From: Actinomycetota bacterium
GTDB lineage: Bacteria > Actinomycetota > Thermoleophilia > Gaiellales > Gaiellaceae
Length of the DNA stretch: 7,856 nt
NCBI GenBank assembly: GCA_005883365.1
Contig: VAXA01000184.1
Coordinates: 1-7,856 of the forward strand
Direction: 5' to 3'
The notes beneath the pieces were generated by a model that was not told the origin of the DNA, ran no database searches, and saw only the letters and a list, made by a program, of their open reading frames with translations. Positions within the stretch are counted from its first letter, which is position 1. The number at the start of each line of letters is the position of its first letter. The position numbers were made by a program, and so were the translations under genes. Shown piece after piece: positions 6,357 through 7,856 of this stretch.

Positions 6357-7703
6357 ATGGACGTTCCGGAGACGTGGTACGCCCGGAGCGGCGACGTCAA
6401 CATCGCCTACCAGGTCGCGGGCGACGGTCCGTTCGACGTCGTCTTCGTGCCCGGTTATGTCTCGCACGTGGAGCTCGGTTGGGAGACGCCGCGGCACGGC
6501 GACCTCCGCCGCCGGCTGGCGTCGTTCGCGCGTCTCATCGTCTTCGACAAGCGGGGCACCGGGATGTCCGACCCGGTGGACGGCGTTCCGTCGCTCGAGA
6601 CGCGGATGGACGACCTGCGGGGGGTCATGGATGCCGCAGGCTCGAAGCGAGCCGCGATCATCGGGCTCGAGGAGGGCGTTCCCATGAGCGTTCTCTTCGC
6701 GGCCACGTACCCGGAGCGGACCGCTGCGCTCGTTCTCTGGGGCGGCTATGCGCGGGCCATGTGGGCACCCGATTATCCCTGGGGTTGGACGGCGGAGGCC
6801 TACCGCGGCTTGCTCGAGGCGGACCTCGAGTTGTTCGGGCCGAGGGACAAGGCGGTCGACCTGTTCACCCGGCGCTTCGGCGAGGGGCCTGCGGAGAATG
6901 TCGACTATTACCGGCACTGCGTCAGCCCCTCGATGATGATCGCGCTCAACCGCATGAACGCCGAGATCGACGTCCGGCCGGTGCTGCCGGCGATTCGCGT
7001 GCCGACCCTCGTGATCCACGGCGACAGCGACCGCGTCGTGCCGGTCGAGGCCTCTCGTTACCTCGCGGAACGGATTCCCGCCGCCCGAGCCGTCGAGCTG
7101 GCGGGAGTCGACCATCTTCCCGCAGGCGCCGATCTCGGGCGGCTCTGCGACGAGCTCGAGCGCTTTCTCGTCCCGGTCTGCACCGCGGCCGATGCGGACG
7201 AGGAGGTCGAGCCCGAGAGCGTCCTGGCGACGGTGCTCTTCACCGACCTCGTCGGCTCGACAGCGAAGGCGGCGGAGCTCGGGGACAGAGGCTGGCGAGA
7301 GCTGCTCGAACAGCACCATGGGCAGATCCGCGGCCAGCTTGCGCGCTTCCGCGGGGTCGAGCTCGACACCGCGGGCGACGGGTTCTTTGCCCGCTTCGAC
7401 GGTCCCGCGCGGGCCATTCGGTGCGCATGCGCAGCACGCGAGGCCGTGGCCGAGCTCGGCCTCGAGATCCGCGCCGGCCTCCATACGGGCGAGTGCGAGC
7501 TCCTCGACGGCAAGGTGACGGGAATCGCCGTCTCGATCGGCGCGCGCGTGGCCGCCGAGGCCGGCCCCGGCGAGGTGCTCGTCTCGAGCACCGTCAAGGA
7601 CCTCGTCGCAGGCTCGGGGCTCGAGTTCGAGGACCGCGGCCTGCACGAGCTCAAGGGCGTGCCGGGCGAGTGGCGCCTCTACTCGGTCGCCACGAGGGCA
7701 TAA
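6357..7703 (+). CDS. Alpha/beta-hydrolase-like domain fused to a class III adenylate/guanylate cyclase domain
   Basis: This is a 448-residue soluble two-domain protein; no signal or membrane helix is seen. Residues about 10-272 form an alpha/beta-hydrolase fold: VVFVPGYVSHVE (28-39), FDKRGTGMSDP (63-73), the nucleophile-elbow region IIGLEEGVPMSVLFAATYPER (101-121), acid loop HGDSDRVVP (221-229, Asp225) and VDHLP with His253. The elbow reads G-L-E-E-G instead of G-x-S-x-G: the serine is Glu105, so ordinary hydrolase catalysis is unlikely. Residues about 288-445 are a class III cyclase domain: LFTDLVGST (294-302) with metal ligand Asp297, ELDTAGDGFFARFDGPARAI (335-354) with the second metal Asp341, then AVSIGARVAA (391-400) with Arg397, and PGEVLVSSTVKDL. 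The adenine-selecting Lys is Asp337, its partner Asp position is Lys386 and the transition-state Asn is Ser393. Such fusions are plentiful in actinobacteria. The likely role is a ligand-sensing cyclase; nucleotide product and even activity are uncertain. ATG 6357 has a weak GGAG 11 nt upstream. Confidence 0.9.
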   Translation: MDVPETWYARSGDVNIAYQVAGDGPFDVVFVPGYVSHVELGWETPRHGDLRRRLASFARLIVFDKRGTGMSDPVDGVPSLETRMDDLRGVMDAAGSKRAAIIGLEEGVPMSVLFAATYPERTAALVLWGGYARAMWAPDYPWGWTAEAYRGLLEADLELFGPRDKAVDLFTRRFGEGPAENVDYYRHCVSPSMMIALNRMNAEIDVRPVLPAIRVPTLVIHGDSDRVVPVEASRYLAERIPAARAVELAGVDHLPAGADLGRLCDELERFLVPVCTAADADEEVEPESVLATVLFTDLVGSTAKAAELGDRGWRELLEQHHGQIRGQLARFRGVELDTAGDGFFARFDGPARAIRCACAAREAVAELGLEIRAGLHTGECELLDGKVTGIAVSIGARVAAEAGPGEVLVSSTVKDLVAGSGLEFEDRGLHELKGVPGEWRLYSVATRA

Positions 7704-7856
7704 GCGAAGCCCTCCGCCGGCCCCAGACGCAGGCTCGCCTGGGCCAGTGTTCCGGAATGACCCCTGGCGTGTTGTTGACTCTCGCCCGAAAGTGGGAGAA
7801 TCACCAGCTCTGTCTTTGGAGCCTCCACCTGCGGCGGCTCGACATTTACAACAGAC
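7704..7856. other. Unassigned tail after the hydrolase-cyclase gene
   Basis: It holds repeat copy 2 (7733-7766) and an imperfect inverted repeat at 7776-7803 (GACTCTC and GAGAATC arms around a GAAA loop, 9 of 12 pairs possible). It begins next to TTGACT (7775-7780), which could be a -35 box, but no good -10 follows. No run of T follows the hairpin, so it is not a standard intrinsic terminator. No start codon with a ribosome site and a recognisable protein appears before the window ends. Confidence 0.4.
7733..7766 (+). repeat. 34-bp direct repeat, copy 2 (downstream of the hydrolase-cyclase gene)
   Basis: This is the second copy of the repeat at 6230-6263, beginning 29 bp after the cyclase stop codon, so the cyclase gene sits alone between two same-orientation copies. 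The core TGTTCCGGAATGACCCC is identical in both. The bases on either side do not match copy 1, and no transposase or integrase frame is seen between the copies or in the remaining 90 bp. Confidence 0.8.

Noticed and set aside
6222..7646. Minus-strand open frame of 474 codons opposite the hydrolase-cyclase gene
   Set aside because: It is a shadow of the fusion gene; the plus strand shows all hydrolase and cyclase motifs, the minus strand none.
6230..7766. Insertion sequence or integron cassette call for the repeat-bracketed segment
   Set aside because: No transposase or integrase, no terminal inverted repeats and no target-site duplication can be seen; only the direct repeats are supported.

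Overview
The window is a high-GC, densely packed bacterial chromosome segment. GC-ending codons dominate. The block alaS-ruvX-mltG, the cell-wall and cell-shape genes beside it, and an alpha/beta-hydrolase/class III cyclase fusion together suggest a high-GC Gram-positive (Actinomycetota) lineage, possibly a deep one such as Thermoleophilia. No rRNA or other species-level marker is present, so this placement is inference.

Layout. Positions 1-3297 hold a minus-strand block transcribed right to left: alaS (alanyl-tRNA synthetase, complete), ruvX/yqgF (RNase H-fold Holliday junction resolvase-like protein, complete) and mltG (endolytic murein transglycosylase, N-terminal 132 residues only). Gaps or overlaps between these genes are very small, so they probably form one operon. 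A divergent gap of about 50 bp (3298-3348) separates alaS from a plus-strand D-Ala-D-Ala carboxypeptidase (3349-4344). It carries -10-like hexamers on both strands, placed so that both genes could be read from leaderless mRNAs. After a 116-bp gap comes an mreB-family actin gene (4461-5504) with no mreC or mreD behind it. A small minus-strand gene for an ABM-like (dimeric alpha-beta barrel) protein (5523-5831) converges on mreB. A mostly non-coding stretch follows (5832-6356). The right-hand gene (6357-7703) encodes an alpha/beta-hydrolase-like domain fused to a class III nucleotide cyclase domain. The last 153 bp contain no gene I can call.

How the genes work together. MltG, the DD-carboxypeptidase and MreB all act on peptidoglycan assembly and cell shape, so 1-5504 reads as a housekeeping and cell-envelope neighbourhood, with alaS and ruvX as the usual partners of mltG. 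The right third looks like accessory DNA. The hydrolase-cyclase gene is bracketed by two 34-bp direct repeats with one mismatch, and a diverged third copy of the repeat core lies just upstream of the ABM-like gene's promoter. The hydrolase domain has lost its nucleophile serine (Glu105 in its place), and the cyclase domain has non-canonical substrate-selecting residues, so the protein is more likely a sensor-cyclase than a hydrolase. I saw no CRISPR array, tRNA, rRNA, or intact transposase or integrase gene, and no clear candidate for a wholly new system. The repeat-bracketed sensor-cyclase and its shared motif are the most unusual things here.
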